The notes under the pieces were generated by a model that worked only from the letters and a program-made list of their open reading frames with translations, did not search any database and had not been told where the DNA came from. The position numbers and the translations under genes are program-made. A DNA stretch of 64,000 nucleotides, taken from NCBI RefSeq assembly GCF_030767025.1, contig NZ_JASITE010000015.1, positions 114,279 to 178,278 on the forward strand, written 5' to 3'. Shown here one piece after another: positions 16,765 through 24,755 of this stretch. This DNA comes from Nocardia sp. CC227C (lineage in GTDB: Bacteria > Actinomycetota > Actinomycetes > Mycobacteriales > Mycobacteriaceae). The number at the start of each line of letters is the position of its first letter. The stretch's first letter is position 1.

Positions 16765-17054
16765 CGGCCGTGAGCGACCCCGATCGCGCACCCGGTCCCG
16801 CGTGGGGGCCGTACCATCTCGCCCGCCATGCTCTCCAGGCGCATCAGAGCTGCCAGTTCGCGGACTGCGACCACAAGACCCGTGCCTTCCACGCCGTGCT
16901 CGAGGCTTTCGGAACCGAAGTCGCCGAGTTCACGTCCCTGCTCGAGGACGCCCTGTCGACCGAGCCCGACCCGGTCGGCCGCCCCTTCGCGCCCGAGTCC
17001 GGTCCCGCTGAAGGAGGTCGAGGAGACATGGGTGCACCCCGGCGCACCCGGTGA
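16761..17054 (+). CDS. Hypothetical protein coupled to the small membrane protein
   Basis: 97 residues from GTG 16761. The middle section (HLARHALQAHQSCQFADC followed by RAFHAVLEAFGTEVAEFTSLL) looks like a compact helical domain with two cysteines five residues apart and several histidines; the C-terminal 25 residues are disordered. The GTGA overlap with the preceding gene indicates coupling. Small proteins like this commonly sit beside XRE/DUF397 loci, but I know no function. Confidence 0.55.
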   Translation: MTAVSDPDRAPGPAWGPYHLARHALQAHQSCQFADCDHKTRAFHAVLEAFGTEVAEFTSLLEDALSTEPDPVGRPFAPESGPAEGGRGDMGAPRRTR

Positions 17055-17440
17055 GTGGGCGTCATCATGCTGTAGGCCATCTCCATGTCCACATGCGGAT
17101 ATGCGCCTTTACTTATTGAAAATGCCGTGTCATATCCCCGTGAACACAGGGGGGTGGTGCTGCCAGCTCCCAGCTCAGCCATGTCGCGTCGCATCGGTGA
17201 TTCGCCATCCGGTTGGGGTGGCGGGGTAGGGGAGGCGCCCACCGATTCCGCGGTTGACGGGGAGCGGAGGGTAGGGAGCCCCGGTTCTCGCAGGTTCGGG
17301 TGTTCGGCCCACGGGGGCCTGACCCTGTCTAAGATACTAGTACGGCAATATGCGCATCTAACTATGTAAACCTTATCCGCTGCAAGCAGCACACAAACCA
17401 CCAACCTGACCCCAAAAACAAGCCAGGAGGAGCTGAACGA
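17055..17440. other. Gene-free intergenic region
   Basis: 386 bases between two genes whose ends face each other. It is notably poorer in GC than its surroundings, particularly at 17085-17160 and 17325-17420. I see no tRNA-like fold, no strong terminator stem and no convincing gene; the open frames here lack ribosome sites and codon bias. Possibly a scar of lost DNA. Confidence 0.4.
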
Positions 17441-18898
17441 CTACCAGTTCGAGGGTTCGTAATCCTTGAGGAACACGCCGAAGAGATCGGTGCCCGCCTC
17501 GCCCTGCACGATCGGGTCGTAGACGCGTGCCGCGCCGTCGACCAGGTCGAGGGGGGCGTGGAACCCTTCCTCCGCGAGGCGGATCTTGGTGTAGTGCGGC
17601 CGCTCGTCGGTGATCCACCCGGTGTCCACGGCGGTCATGAGAATGCGGTCGGCCTCGAACATCTCGCGGGCGCTGGTGCGGGTGAGCATATTGAGCGCGG
17701 CCTTGGCCATATTGGTGTGCGGATGGCCCGGTCCCTTGTACCCGCGCTGGAAGACACCCTCCATGGCGGAGACGTTCACGACGTACTTGCGGCGCGCGGG
17801 GGAGGCGGCCAGGGCGGGACGCAGGCGGGAGATGAGGATGAATGGGGCCACCGAGTTGCACAGCTGCACCTCGAGCAGTTCGGTGGCGTCGACCTCCGCC
17901 ACCGTCTGCACCCAGCTGTTGGTGTGCGCGAGATCGGGCACCAGCCCGCCGGCGTCGATGGCGACGCCGCGCGAAATGCGTTCGGGGGTGGCCGAACCGG
18001 CGACCAGCGCGAGTTCGGTGATGTCGGCGGCGGTGAGGTCCGGTGTCAGTGACGCCGTGAGCGCGGTGGGGTGCGCCTGCATGGTCTTGCCGAAGGTGAT
18101 CTTCTCCGGCAGTTGTCCGGCGGGCAGCGGCCCGTTCTCGGCGTCGACGAGCGCGCTGTAGGCACCGGCGGACCGCCGCACGGTCTGCGCGGCGTTGTTG
18201 ATGATGATGTCGAGCGGCCCCTGCGCCGCCACATCGTCGGCGAGGGCGACGACCTGTGCGGGGTCGCGCAGGTCGATGCCTACGATGCGCAGCCGGTGCA
18301 GCCAGTCGGCGCTGTCGGGCTGGGCGCTGAACCGCCGGATGGCGTCGTTGGGGAACCGGGTGGTGATGGTGGTGTGCGCACCGTCGCGCAGCAGCCGCAG
18401 CGCGATGTACATGCCGATCTTGGCGCGGCCGCCGGTGAGCAGCGCCCGCTTGCCGGTGAGGTCGGTGCGCGCGTCGCGTTTGGCGTGGCTCTTGACGGCG
18501 CAGTCGGGGCAGAGCTGGTGGTAGAAGGCGTCGACGCGGGTGTAGCGCTGCTTGCAGATGTAGCAGGGCCGTGGTTTGAGCAGGGTTCCGGCGGAGGCTC
18601 CGGGTGTGTTGGAGCTGATGGGGATTCCGGCGGTCTCGTCGTCGATGCGGCTGGGTGAGGCGGTGGCGGTGGCGGCCATGACCTCGCGGTCGGCACTGGC
18701 CACGGCTTCGCGGGCTTCGATACGCCGCCGCTGCTTGAGCTTCTTGAACATGTGCCCGACGGCCCGCTGCACGACGATGGAGTCGGGATGGTCCTTCTCG
18801 AGCTGCCCGGCCCGTTCGAGTACCCGCAGGCAGATCGCGAGTTCTTCGGGGTCGATGGCCATGTTGTCGGCGTTGTCCGGGGTGGTGTGCGCGGCCAT
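17441..18898 (-). CDS. Zinc-ribbon SDR-fold oxidoreductase-like protein
   Basis: 485 residues. Residues 1-75 are helical; Cys112/Cys115 and Cys130/Cys133 (CYIC ... CPDC) form a probable zinc ribbon; a Rossmann domain follows with TGGRAKIG at 155-162 and NNAAQ near 234. The classical SDR active site is altered: Ser378 and Lys399 are recognisable, but the position four before the lysine is Thr395 (HTNMAK), so the usual YxxxK tyrosine is missing. It binds NAD(P) by prediction; whether it is catalytic is open. Monocistronic, divergent from the DUF3224 gene. Confidence 0.82.
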   Translation of the reverse strand: MAAHTTPDNADNMAIDPEELAICLRVLERAGQLEKDHPDSIVVQRAVGHMFKKLKQRRRIEAREAVASADREVMAATATASPSRIDDETAGIPISSNTPGASAGTLLKPRPCYICKQRYTRVDAFYHQLCPDCAVKSHAKRDARTDLTGKRALLTGGRAKIGMYIALRLLRDGAHTTITTRFPNDAIRRFSAQPDSADWLHRLRIVGIDLRDPAQVVALADDVAAQGPLDIIINNAAQTVRRSAGAYSALVDAENGPLPAGQLPEKITFGKTMQAHPTALTASLTPDLTAADITELALVAGSATPERISRGVAIDAGGLVPDLAHTNSWVQTVAEVDATELLEVQLCNSVAPFILISRLRPALAASPARRKYVVNVSAMEGVFQRGYKGPGHPHTNMAKAALNMLTRTSAREMFEADRILMTAVDTGWITDERPHYTKIRLAEEGFHAPLDLVDGAARVYDPIVQGEAGTDLFGVFLKDYEPSNW

Positions 18899-19094
18899 CG
18901 GGAGGCTGGGTGTTCCTTCGTGCGGGGGTCGGTTGACGCTCCATTGTCGCAGAGCAGTACCGCGGCCCGGCCACGGTGGTGGCGGGGCGGTGATACCGCG
19001 TGACCGCCGCCACGGTGTGGTCGGCCGTGTCCGGGTGCGCGCGGTGTCGCTTTCTTACAAGAGGGTCGTGGGCGTCGCGTGTCAGGATTCGATC

Positions 19095-19502
19095 ATGCGA
19101 GCTACCGGAACTTTCGAGGTCAAGTCCTTCACGCCCACCGATGCGGTTCCCGATCCGGCGATTCGGACGGCACTGGGGGTGGGTGTCGCGCGGATGGAGA
19201 AGGTGTTCGACGGTGAGATCAGCGGCCGGGCCGCGACGCTGTTCACGTCGGCGTTCGATCAGGAGTCCGGGGTCGGCACCTATGTCGCCATGGAGTCTTT
19301 CGACGGCAGTGTGAACGGGCGGGCCGGGACCTTCAATTTCCTTCATTCGGCGTCGACGACCGGTGCCGATCGCACCGGGGAGCACTTCGTCATCGTGCCG
19401 GGCAGCGGTACGGGTGAGCTGGCGGGTATCACCGGCGGTGGCGGGCTGGCCGTGGATGCGGATGGAACGCACCGGCTGTGGTTCGACTACGAGATCGGCT
19501 GA
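19095..19502 (+). CDS. DUF3224 domain protein
   Basis: 135 residues covering a single DUF3224 domain, a small beta-barrel related to allene-oxide-cyclase-like folds. Typical elements are GTFEVKSFTPTD near the start, RMEKVFDGEISGRA, a central YVAMESFDGSVNGRAGTF and a GSGTGELAGITGGGG near the C-terminus. Function unknown. No strong ribosome site precedes the ATG at 19095. It is followed closely by the ABM-type monooxygenase gene in the same direction. Confidence 0.85.
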   Translation: MRATGTFEVKSFTPTDAVPDPAIRTALGVGVARMEKVFDGEISGRAATLFTSAFDQESGVGTYVAMESFDGSVNGRAGTFNFLHSASTTGADRTGEHFVIVPGSGTGELAGITGGGGLAVDADGTHRLWFDYEIG

Positions 19503-19566
19503 CAGCGATGAGTCCGGCGGGTGGATGTCGTCGGTAGTGGGAGACCTCTGGAGTAAGGAGTGACCC

Positions 19567-19857
19567 ATGGTTATCGTGGCGGGCCATATCACCGTCGAGG
19601 CGCGGGAGCGGGACGCGTATCTGGCGGCGTGTGTGGTGGTCGTCGAGCGGGCGCGGGCGGCGGCGGGCTGTCTGGATTTCGCGATCTGCGCCGATCTGAC
19701 CGACCCCGGCCGGGTGAATGTGTTCGAGCGGTGGGACTCGCAGGAGGCGGTGGAGGCTTTCCGGCGTAGCGGTGCCGAGTTCGAGCCGGGGGCGGCGATG
19801 CTGTCGGCGTCGGTGGCGGAGTTCGACGTCGCCGATGTGCGTGTGCTGTCGGGGTAG
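19567..19857 (+). CDS. Antibiotic biosynthesis monooxygenase (ABM) domain protein
   Basis: 96-residue ferredoxin-like alpha/beta-barrel of the ABM/quinol-monooxygenase family. The pattern VAGHITVEARERDAYL, then AAAGCLDFAICADLTDPGRVNVFERWDSQEAVEAF, is typical. Members oxidise quinols or aromatic polyketides without a bound cofactor, or act as signal-degrading LsrG-like enzymes. AAGGAG lies 6 bases before the ATG. Probably co-transcribed with the DUF3224 gene 64 bases upstream. Confidence 0.87.
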   Translation: MVIVAGHITVEARERDAYLAACVVVVERARAAAGCLDFAICADLTDPGRVNVFERWDSQEAVEAFRRSGAEFEPGAAMLSASVAEFDVADVRVLSG

Positions 19858-19861
19858 CGGT

Positions 19862-21391
19862 TCAGTCGGTGGCGGGGACGACGGTGAGGGCGTCGGCGGT
19901 GTGGTCGTGGCCGAGTTCGCGGGCGCGTTCGGCGAGTAGCCGCAGCAGGCCGTTGGGTATTTCGTCGCGGACCTGAACGAGGGCTTCCCACACCACGTTC
20001 GGGGTGTCGGGGGTGAGGGCGGCGAGGAAGTCCTCGAGGTCGTCCATGCCGTCGATGATGTCGAGGACGCGGGCGCGGCCGTCCTGGTCTTGGGCGAGGG
20101 CGATGTCGACGAGGGTGTGGATGTTGTCGCTGCGGGCGGCGGCGAGCAGCCCGGCGAGCATCTGGTCGCGGGTGAGGTCGCCGATGCAGGAGGCGAGGGT
20201 GGGGGTGGCGTGGTCGGGGAGTGCGTCGACCAGCGGCAGCGCCTGTGCCCAGAGTTCGTGTTCGGCGGTGCTGGTGATGACGGCGCGCAGCAGGTCGGGT
20301 TCGTGCATGACGGGGAGGGCGGCCATGCGGCGGCGGTGTTCGTCGGTCATGGCGAGTGCGAGGGGGATCATGGCGTCCCAGAGTCCGGCGGCGTCGGCGT
20401 CGCGGATGAGTTCGGTGCGGCGGTCGTCGGTTTCGGCGGCGACGCGGGCGGCGATGAAGGTGAGTTGCGGTGCGGGCAGGTGGGGCGCGAGGGGGAGCAG
20501 GTTGCGCCAGTGTCCGTGGTCGAGTGCGGTGTCCATGATGGCGGTGAGCACGGCCTGGTCGTGGACGGTCTCGCGTTCGGCGAACAGGCGCAGGCTGTCG
20601 TGGCTCATGGCGCTGGTGATGGGCAGCAGGGTCGACCAGGCGTCGAGTCGGTGGACGGCGGTGATGAGGGCGTCGAGGACGTCGCCGCCGAGTCCGGCGG
20701 CGATATCGCCGATCCAGGCGCGGTGCTGGGGTGCGATGGAGTCGAGCAGGTCGATGCCTTCGGCCCACATGTCCTGTTCGGCGGCGGCGCGGATGACGCC
20801 GGGGACGCGGTCGGCGACGACGTGCAGCACATTGTCGATGGCGGTTTTGTCTTCGAGTAGGAAGGCGATGCGCAGCAGGTCGGTGTCGCTCATGATGGGC
20901 GCGGCTGCGCGCAGGGCGGGTTCGGGGACGACGTGGACGAAGCGGCCCATGGTGATGTGGTCGCCGCGGGCGAGGAGTTCGCGGGCGACGGTGGCGACCA
21001 TGGCGGGTGGTACGGCGGCGATGATGTCGCCGGTGCGGCGGGGGTCGAGTTGTACGGCGCATTCGGCGAGGAAGTGCGGCGGCAGGGTTTTGGCGATGTC
21101 GATGGCGCGGCGCGGGTCGACGGTGGAGGCGGTGGCGGCGCAGAGGACGGGTCCGAAGGCGCGTTCGGCGATTTTGCCGCTGATGCCGACGGGGACGAGG
21201 GTGCTGGCGGCGGCGACGCGGTGCAGGCGTTTGGCGTCGCGGTCGAAGAGCAGGTCGGTGACGCGTTCGCGGAATTCGCGGAGGGCCTCGGGTGGCAGGT
21301 CGACGAGGAAGTCGAGTTCGGTGGGGTCGGTGATGCCGAGGACGCGGGCGAGTTTGGTGGTTTCCGCGACGGCGACGAGGTGTTGGCTCAC
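19862..21391 (-). CDS. Large helical-repeat protein of unknown function
   Basis: 509 residues, almost wholly alpha-helical, rich in short repeating units with leucine/alanine heptads (for example PPHFLAECAVQLDPRRTGDIIAAVPPAMVATVARELL), resembling the superhelical N-domain of MgtE magnesium channels or other alpha-solenoids. No transmembrane helix, catalytic motif or signal peptide is evident, so a cytosolic scaffold is likely. The GTG start overlaps the stop of the small gene upstream. Codon use is like the rest of the window. It faces a TetR gene across three operator-like dyads and is probably its target. Confidence 0.7.
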   Translation of the reverse strand: MSQHLVAVAETTKLARVLGITDPTELDFLVDLPPEALREFRERVTDLLFDRDAKRLHRVAAASTLVPVGISGKIAERAFGPVLCAATASTVDPRRAIDIAKTLPPHFLAECAVQLDPRRTGDIIAAVPPAMVATVARELLARGDHITMGRFVHVVPEPALRAAAPIMSDTDLLRIAFLLEDKTAIDNVLHVVADRVPGVIRAAAEQDMWAEGIDLLDSIAPQHRAWIGDIAAGLGGDVLDALITAVHRLDAWSTLLPITSAMSHDSLRLFAERETVHDQAVLTAIMDTALDHGHWRNLLPLAPHLPAPQLTFIAARVAAETDDRRTELIRDADAAGLWDAMIPLALAMTDEHRRRMAALPVMHEPDLLRAVITSTAEHELWAQALPLVDALPDHATPTLASCIGDLTRDQMLAGLLAAARSDNIHTLVDIALAQDQDGRARVLDIIDGMDDLEDFLAALTPDTPNVVWEALVQVRDEIPNGLLRLLAERARELGHDHTADALTVVPATD

Positions 21392-21618
21392 AGTCCGAGT
21401 GCTTTCTTGACGGCGGGGCGCATGAGGCGCGGCACGTAGTCGAGGGAGGTGTCGATGGCGGCGTCGAGGTTGTCGGCGCGGCGGCGCAGGGCGTCGTGGA
21501 GGAGCCGGTCGAGTTCGGCGAGTTCGGTGTCGGTGAGCCGGTCGAAGGCGGCGGGCAGGGGTGCCCGCAGGGTGGTGCCGAGTTGGTGTGCTGTGTCTCG
21601 GCGTGCTGCGTCTGACAT
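21388..21618 (-). CDS. Hypothetical 76-residue helical protein, coupled to the solenoid protein
   Basis: ATG 21618 opens a 76-residue frame (ending RLMRPAVKKALGL) that overlaps the next gene by 4 bases. It is helical and acidic/basic alternating, with LTDTELAELDRLLHDALRRR as the central helix. No known domain. The upstream continuation of the frame to 21708 crosses the operator region and is not believed to be translated. It is first in the two-gene unit divergent from the TetR regulator. Confidence 0.6.
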   Translation of the reverse strand: MSDAARRDTAHQLGTTLRAPLPAAFDRLTDTELAELDRLLHDALRRRADNLDAAIDTSLDYVPRLMRPAVKKALGL

Positions 21619-21691
21619 GAGGTTCTTCCCGGTGGTCGGCGCGGAAGCGGCCCGGCGGTGTGGCCGGATGCGACCCCTCGCGCCCCGGAGC

Positions 21692-21704
21692 GTACTGCCG
21701 GTAC
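21692..21704. promoter_or_regulatory. Operator-like dyad 1 (GTACTGCCGGTAC)
   Basis: Thirteen-base near-palindrome, 74 bases upstream of the 76-residue gene. It is one of three closely matching copies of GTACYGCCRGTAY in the 244-base divergent region and is therefore a probable binding site for the adjacent TetR regulator. Confidence 0.6.
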
Positions 21705-21712
21705 GCATTTCG

Positions 21713-21725
21713 ATACTGGCAGTAC
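21713..21725. promoter_or_regulatory. Operator-like dyad 2 (ATACTGGCAGTAC)
   Basis: Second copy, reading GTACTGCCAGTAT on the other strand. Its centre is 21 bases from the centre of dyad 1, two helical turns apart, suggesting paired TetR dimers. Confidence 0.6.
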
Positions 21726-21833
21726 GGGCGAGGTTAAATCAATCCCACATCGGTGACTGCGGCTGTGGCGTCGATCACTGGAATGCCCGGCGAGAAACCG
21801 GCGAAACGGGGGCGTCGGGCTGAATCTGGGCGC

Positions 21834-21846
21834 GTACCGCCGGTAC
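21834..21846. promoter_or_regulatory. Operator-like dyad 3 (GTACCGCCGGTAC)
   Basis: A perfect palindrome around its central base, ending 16 bases before the GTG start of the TetR gene, a position where binding would block the regulator's own expression. Confidence 0.6.
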
Positions 21847-21862
21847 ATGTAGAGTTCTCACC

Positions 21863-22561
21863 GTGGCGCGCACCAGTTTCGGATCGGCCCCGCGCACGAT
21901 CACCCGGGACGAGATCGTGGACGCGGCGATCCGGGTGATCGACCGTGACGGCCCCCGCCCCAGCATGGACGACATCGCCCGCGAGGCGCGGATCACCAAG
22001 CCTCGGCTGTACCGGCAGTTCGCCGACAAGGCCGATCTGTACGCCGAGATCGCCGACCGCACCACCCGGCTGGCCTTCGCCGCGGCGGGCACCGATATGA
22101 CGCTGATGCTGCAACCGCCGCGGGCGGCGCTGCGCCGGGTGTTCACCGAGTACGCGAACGGAATCCTGGAGCACCCCAACGTATTCCGCTATCTAGGGCA
22201 GGCGCCCATGCTGCGACAGGCGGACGGGGCGGTGCTCCAGGTGGATCTGGGTCGCAATGCGGCCCGGAAACTCACCAAGATGGCGACCAATGTCGCGGAG
22301 GCGATTCCGTTGGACACCGCCGGTATCGACTATCTGTCGCGGGCGCTGATCGGCGTCGTCGTCTCGGTCAGCGATCTGTGGCTGTCGGACTCCGATACTC
22401 CGACGCCCGAGTGCACCGCCGAATTCATCGAGCGCACCACGGAGCTGGTGTGGGATCTGATCGACGGTTTCCTGCGCCGCCAGGGTGTTCGGGCCGATCC
22501 GGACGTGCCGATCTTCACCACGCTGGCGGAGGTGAACCAGGCGCGCGGTGGCGCGTCGTGA
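21863..22561 (+). CDS. TetR-family transcriptional regulator
   Basis: 232 residues from GTG 21863. N-terminal HTH about residues 15-60 (ITRDEIVDAAIRVIDRDG, SMDDIAREARITKPRLYRQF) and a ligand domain of its own subgroup. Three GTACYGCCRGTAY-type dyads lie in the region it shares with the divergent solenoid operon, so autoregulation and control of that operon are inferred. It also precedes the acyl-CoA dehydrogenase gene by 107 bases and could affect it. Confidence 0.92.
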   Translation: MARTSFGSAPRTITRDEIVDAAIRVIDRDGPRPSMDDIAREARITKPRLYRQFADKADLYAEIADRTTRLAFAAAGTDMTLMLQPPRAALRRVFTEYANGILEHPNVFRYLGQAPMLRQADGAVLQVDLGRNAARKLTKMATNVAEAIPLDTAGIDYLSRALIGVVVSVSDLWLSDSDTPTPECTAEFIERTTELVWDLIDGFLRRQGVRADPDVPIFTTLAEVNQARGGAS

Positions 22562-22668
22562 GGCCGCCGCGCGGAGGCGTCCCGGGGTTGTTGACACTGC
22601 GCCAATAACCCTGCACTCTTGTCTCGAAGCGCCGGACAGGCGGCGCGCGAGAGCAGAGGAACGCGACG

Positions 22669-23814
22669 ATGGCACGGCCCGCATGGAGCGACGACGAAGT
22701 CGAGGCGGTACGAGGACTGGCGACCACCTTCTTCGAGAAGGAAGTGATCCCGCACGAGGAGAAATTCGTCGAGCAGGGGCATCCGGATCGTGAGTTGTAC
22801 CGGCGTGCCGGGGAGTTGGGGCTGCTGTGTGCGGCCATCCCCGCCGAGTACGGCGGCGGTGGCGGCACCTTCGCGCACGAGGCCGCCATTATCGAGGCGC
22901 AGTGCCGTGCGGGCGACGGCGCCATGGGCATGCCGGTGCACTCCTCGATCATCGCGCCCTATGTGCACGAATTCGGCACCGAGGAGCTCAAGCGGCGGGT
23001 GCTGCCCAAGGCGGCGAGCGGTGAGATGGTGCTGTCCATCGGCATGACCGAACCGGGCACCGGATCGGATCTGCAGAACATCAAGACCCGCGCGGTGAAA
23101 GAGGGTGACGAGTACGTCATCACCGGGTCGAAGATCTTCATCTCCAACGGCTGGCTGTGCGACGGCATCATCATCGCCGCCAAGACCGACCCCACGCAGG
23201 GCGCGGCGGGCGTCTCGCTCATCTTCGCCGAGGTGAACGACGAGACCCCCGGATTCAAACGCGGCCGCATCCTGTCCAAGATCGGCGGCAAGGGCCAGGA
23301 CACCGCGGAGCTGTTCTTCGACGGTCTGCGGGTGCCCGCCTCGAACCTGCTGGGCTCGGCCGAGGGTCAGGGCTTCTACCAGATGATGCAGATGCTGGCG
23401 CAGGAGCGGCTGGTCACCGCCATCATGGCGGTCGCCATGATGGAGCAGGCGGTCGCGCTCACCGTCGATTACACCAAGGGCCGCGAAGCGTTCGGCAAAC
23501 CGCTGTTCGCCATGCAGAACACCAAGTTCGAACTCGCCGAATGCGCGACCATCGCCAAGGTGAGCCGAGTGTTCCTGGACGACTGCCTGGTCAAACACCT
23601 GGCGGGGGAACTCGATATTCCCACCGCTGCCATGTCGAAGTACTGGCTGACCGACCAACTGGGTATCGTGGTAGACCGCTGTCTGCAATTGTTCGGCGGC
23701 TACGGATACATGACCGAATACCCGATCTCCCAGCTCTACACCGGCGCCCGAGTGCTGCGGATTCTGGCGGGCGCCAATGAGGTGATGAAGGATCTCATTG
23801 CCCGCTCACTCTGA
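22669..23814 (+). CDS. Acyl-CoA dehydrogenase
   Basis: 381-residue FAD flavoenzyme catalysing alpha-beta desaturation of an acyl-CoA. Full-length N-terminal helical domain; the FAD/substrate segment MTEPGTGSDLQNIKT near residue 127; FISNG at about 158; and the C-terminal QLFGGYGYMTEYPISQLYTGARVLRILAGANEVMKDLI, where the Glu of GANEV is the usual catalytic-base position. GAGGA precedes the ATG. Its stop overlaps the start of the downstream TetR gene. Chain-length specificity is not predictable. Confidence 0.95.
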   Translation: MARPAWSDDEVEAVRGLATTFFEKEVIPHEEKFVEQGHPDRELYRRAGELGLLCAAIPAEYGGGGGTFAHEAAIIEAQCRAGDGAMGMPVHSSIIAPYVHEFGTEELKRRVLPKAASGEMVLSIGMTEPGTGSDLQNIKTRAVKEGDEYVITGSKIFISNGWLCDGIIIAAKTDPTQGAAGVSLIFAEVNDETPGFKRGRILSKIGGKGQDTAELFFDGLRVPASNLLGSAEGQGFYQMMQMLAQERLVTAIMAVAMMEQAVALTVDYTKGREAFGKPLFAMQNTKFELAECATIAKVSRVFLDDCLVKHLAGELDIPTAAMSKYWLTDQLGIVVDRCLQLFGGYGYMTEYPISQLYTGARVLRILAGANEVMKDLIARSL

Positions 23815-24607
23815 TACCGAGTCGCGGCCGACGCCCGGCAGCGACATTGACACCGAGTCGCGGCCCACGCCCGGCAGCGACATTGACACCGAGTCGCGGC
23901 CCACGCCCGGCAGTGGCACTGACACCGAGTCGCGGCCCACGCTGGACACCGCGGTGGACGCGACGGCGCTCGACGCCACCACGGCCGAGGGCGCGGACGC
24001 GCCCTCGCGCCGCCGTCGCCTCGAACCCGACGAACGCCGCGCCCAGATCCTCGCGTGCGCCATCGACATGTTCGGGGAGCGGCCGTACGCGGCCGTCTCC
24101 ACCGCCGAACTGGCGCAGCGCGCCGGAGTGGCGCGTGGCCTCATCAACCACTACTTCGGGAACAAACGCGACCTGTACCTGGCGGTGGTGCGCCGCATGG
24201 TCACGTTGCCACGCCCCGAAGCCATGACCGTGCCCACCGGCACCATGCGCGAACGCGTGGACGCCAGTGTGGCGTGGCTGCTCGACACCATCGGCGAGCA
24301 CGGCCACACCTGGGTGAAGGTCACCGGCCACGAGGGCATCGGCGACGACCCGGAAGTGCAGCGCATCCTCGACGAGGCCGACACCGCCGCCGCCGACCGG
24401 GTGGTGCGGATGATGGGTCTCGAGGAGTCGCTGCACAGCGACGAATTGCGCGCTCTGGTGCGCTGTTACGGCGGCCTGGTGAAGGCGGCCGGTCGGGAAT
24501 GGATCGTGCGCGGCAGTCTGACCCGGCAGCAGGTGCACAGCCTGCTCGCCGACATGCTGCGCACCCTCATCACCGAGACGTTCCCGAACGTGCACGGCGA
24601 CAACTGA
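23798..24607 (+). CDS. TetR-family regulator with a repeat-expanded N-terminus
   Basis: Up to 269 residues from TTG 23798, which overlaps the acyl-CoA dehydrogenase stop. Residues 6-48 are four tandem copies (last one partial) of DTESRPTPGSDI, encoded by 36-base repeats; this tail is disordered. The HTH begins near residue 73 (RRLEPDERRAQILACAIDMF, STAELAQRAGVARGLINHYF), and the C-terminus is a standard TetR ligand domain. A start at GTG 23954 without the repeats is possible, though the repeats have coding-type third-base composition. Likely regulator of the dehydrogenase. Confidence 0.85.
   Translation: MPAHSDTESRPTPGSDIDTESRPTPGSDIDTESRPTPGSGTDTESRPTLDTAVDATALDATTAEGADAPSRRRRLEPDERRAQILACAIDMFGERPYAAVSTAELAQRAGVARGLINHYFGNKRDLYLAVVRRMVTLPRPEAMTVPTGTMRERVDASVAWLLDTIGEHGHTWVKVTGHEGIGDDPEVQRILDEADTAAADRVVRMMGLEESLHSDELRALVRCYGGLVKAAGREWIVRGSLTRQQVHSLLADMLRTLITETFPNVHGDN
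23813..23941 (+). repeat. 36-base tandem repeat, about 3.6 copies
   Basis: Three full 36-base units start at 23813, 23849 and 23885, and a partial fourth at 23921, with few mismatches. The array begins exactly at the acyl-CoA dehydrogenase stop codon and stays in frame with the TetR gene, each unit coding DTESRPTPGSDI or a variant. Confidence 0.9.
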
Positions 24608-24646
24608 ATCCGGGACAACTGAATCCGGGACAACCGGGTCCGGGCA
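24600..24646 (+). repeat. 15-base tandem repeat after the TetR gene
   Basis: Three head-to-tail units of GACAACTGAATCCGG, the third diverged, spanning the TetR stop codon. A second short array in the same gene, suggesting a locus prone to slippage. Confidence 0.75.
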
Positions 24647-24687
24647 AGCGCATCCGGACCGACTCGATCCGAACAACAGGATCCGGG

Positions 24688-24722
24688 TTCGCGTCCGGCC
24701 GCTCCGAACGGCCGGACGCGAA
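24688..24722. terminator. Strong hairpin between convergent TetR and methyltransferase genes
   Basis: TTCGCGTCCGGCCG pairs perfectly with CGGCCGGACGCGAA (14 bp) around a 7-base loop. Placed between two convergent genes; bidirectional terminator. Confidence 0.75.
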
Positions 24723-24755
24723 CCGGTCTGCTGTCCACGGATTCGCCCCGATGCG

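Noticed and set aside
17085..17369. 94-residue plus-strand frame in the 17-kb intergenic region
   Set aside because: No ribosome site, mixed composition and no domain; the region has non-coding base composition.
17373..21848. A 1491-codon antisense open frame across several genes
   Set aside because: It is arginine/proline/histidine-rich and lies opposite real genes with recognised domains; long antisense frames are a by-product of GC-rich third positions.
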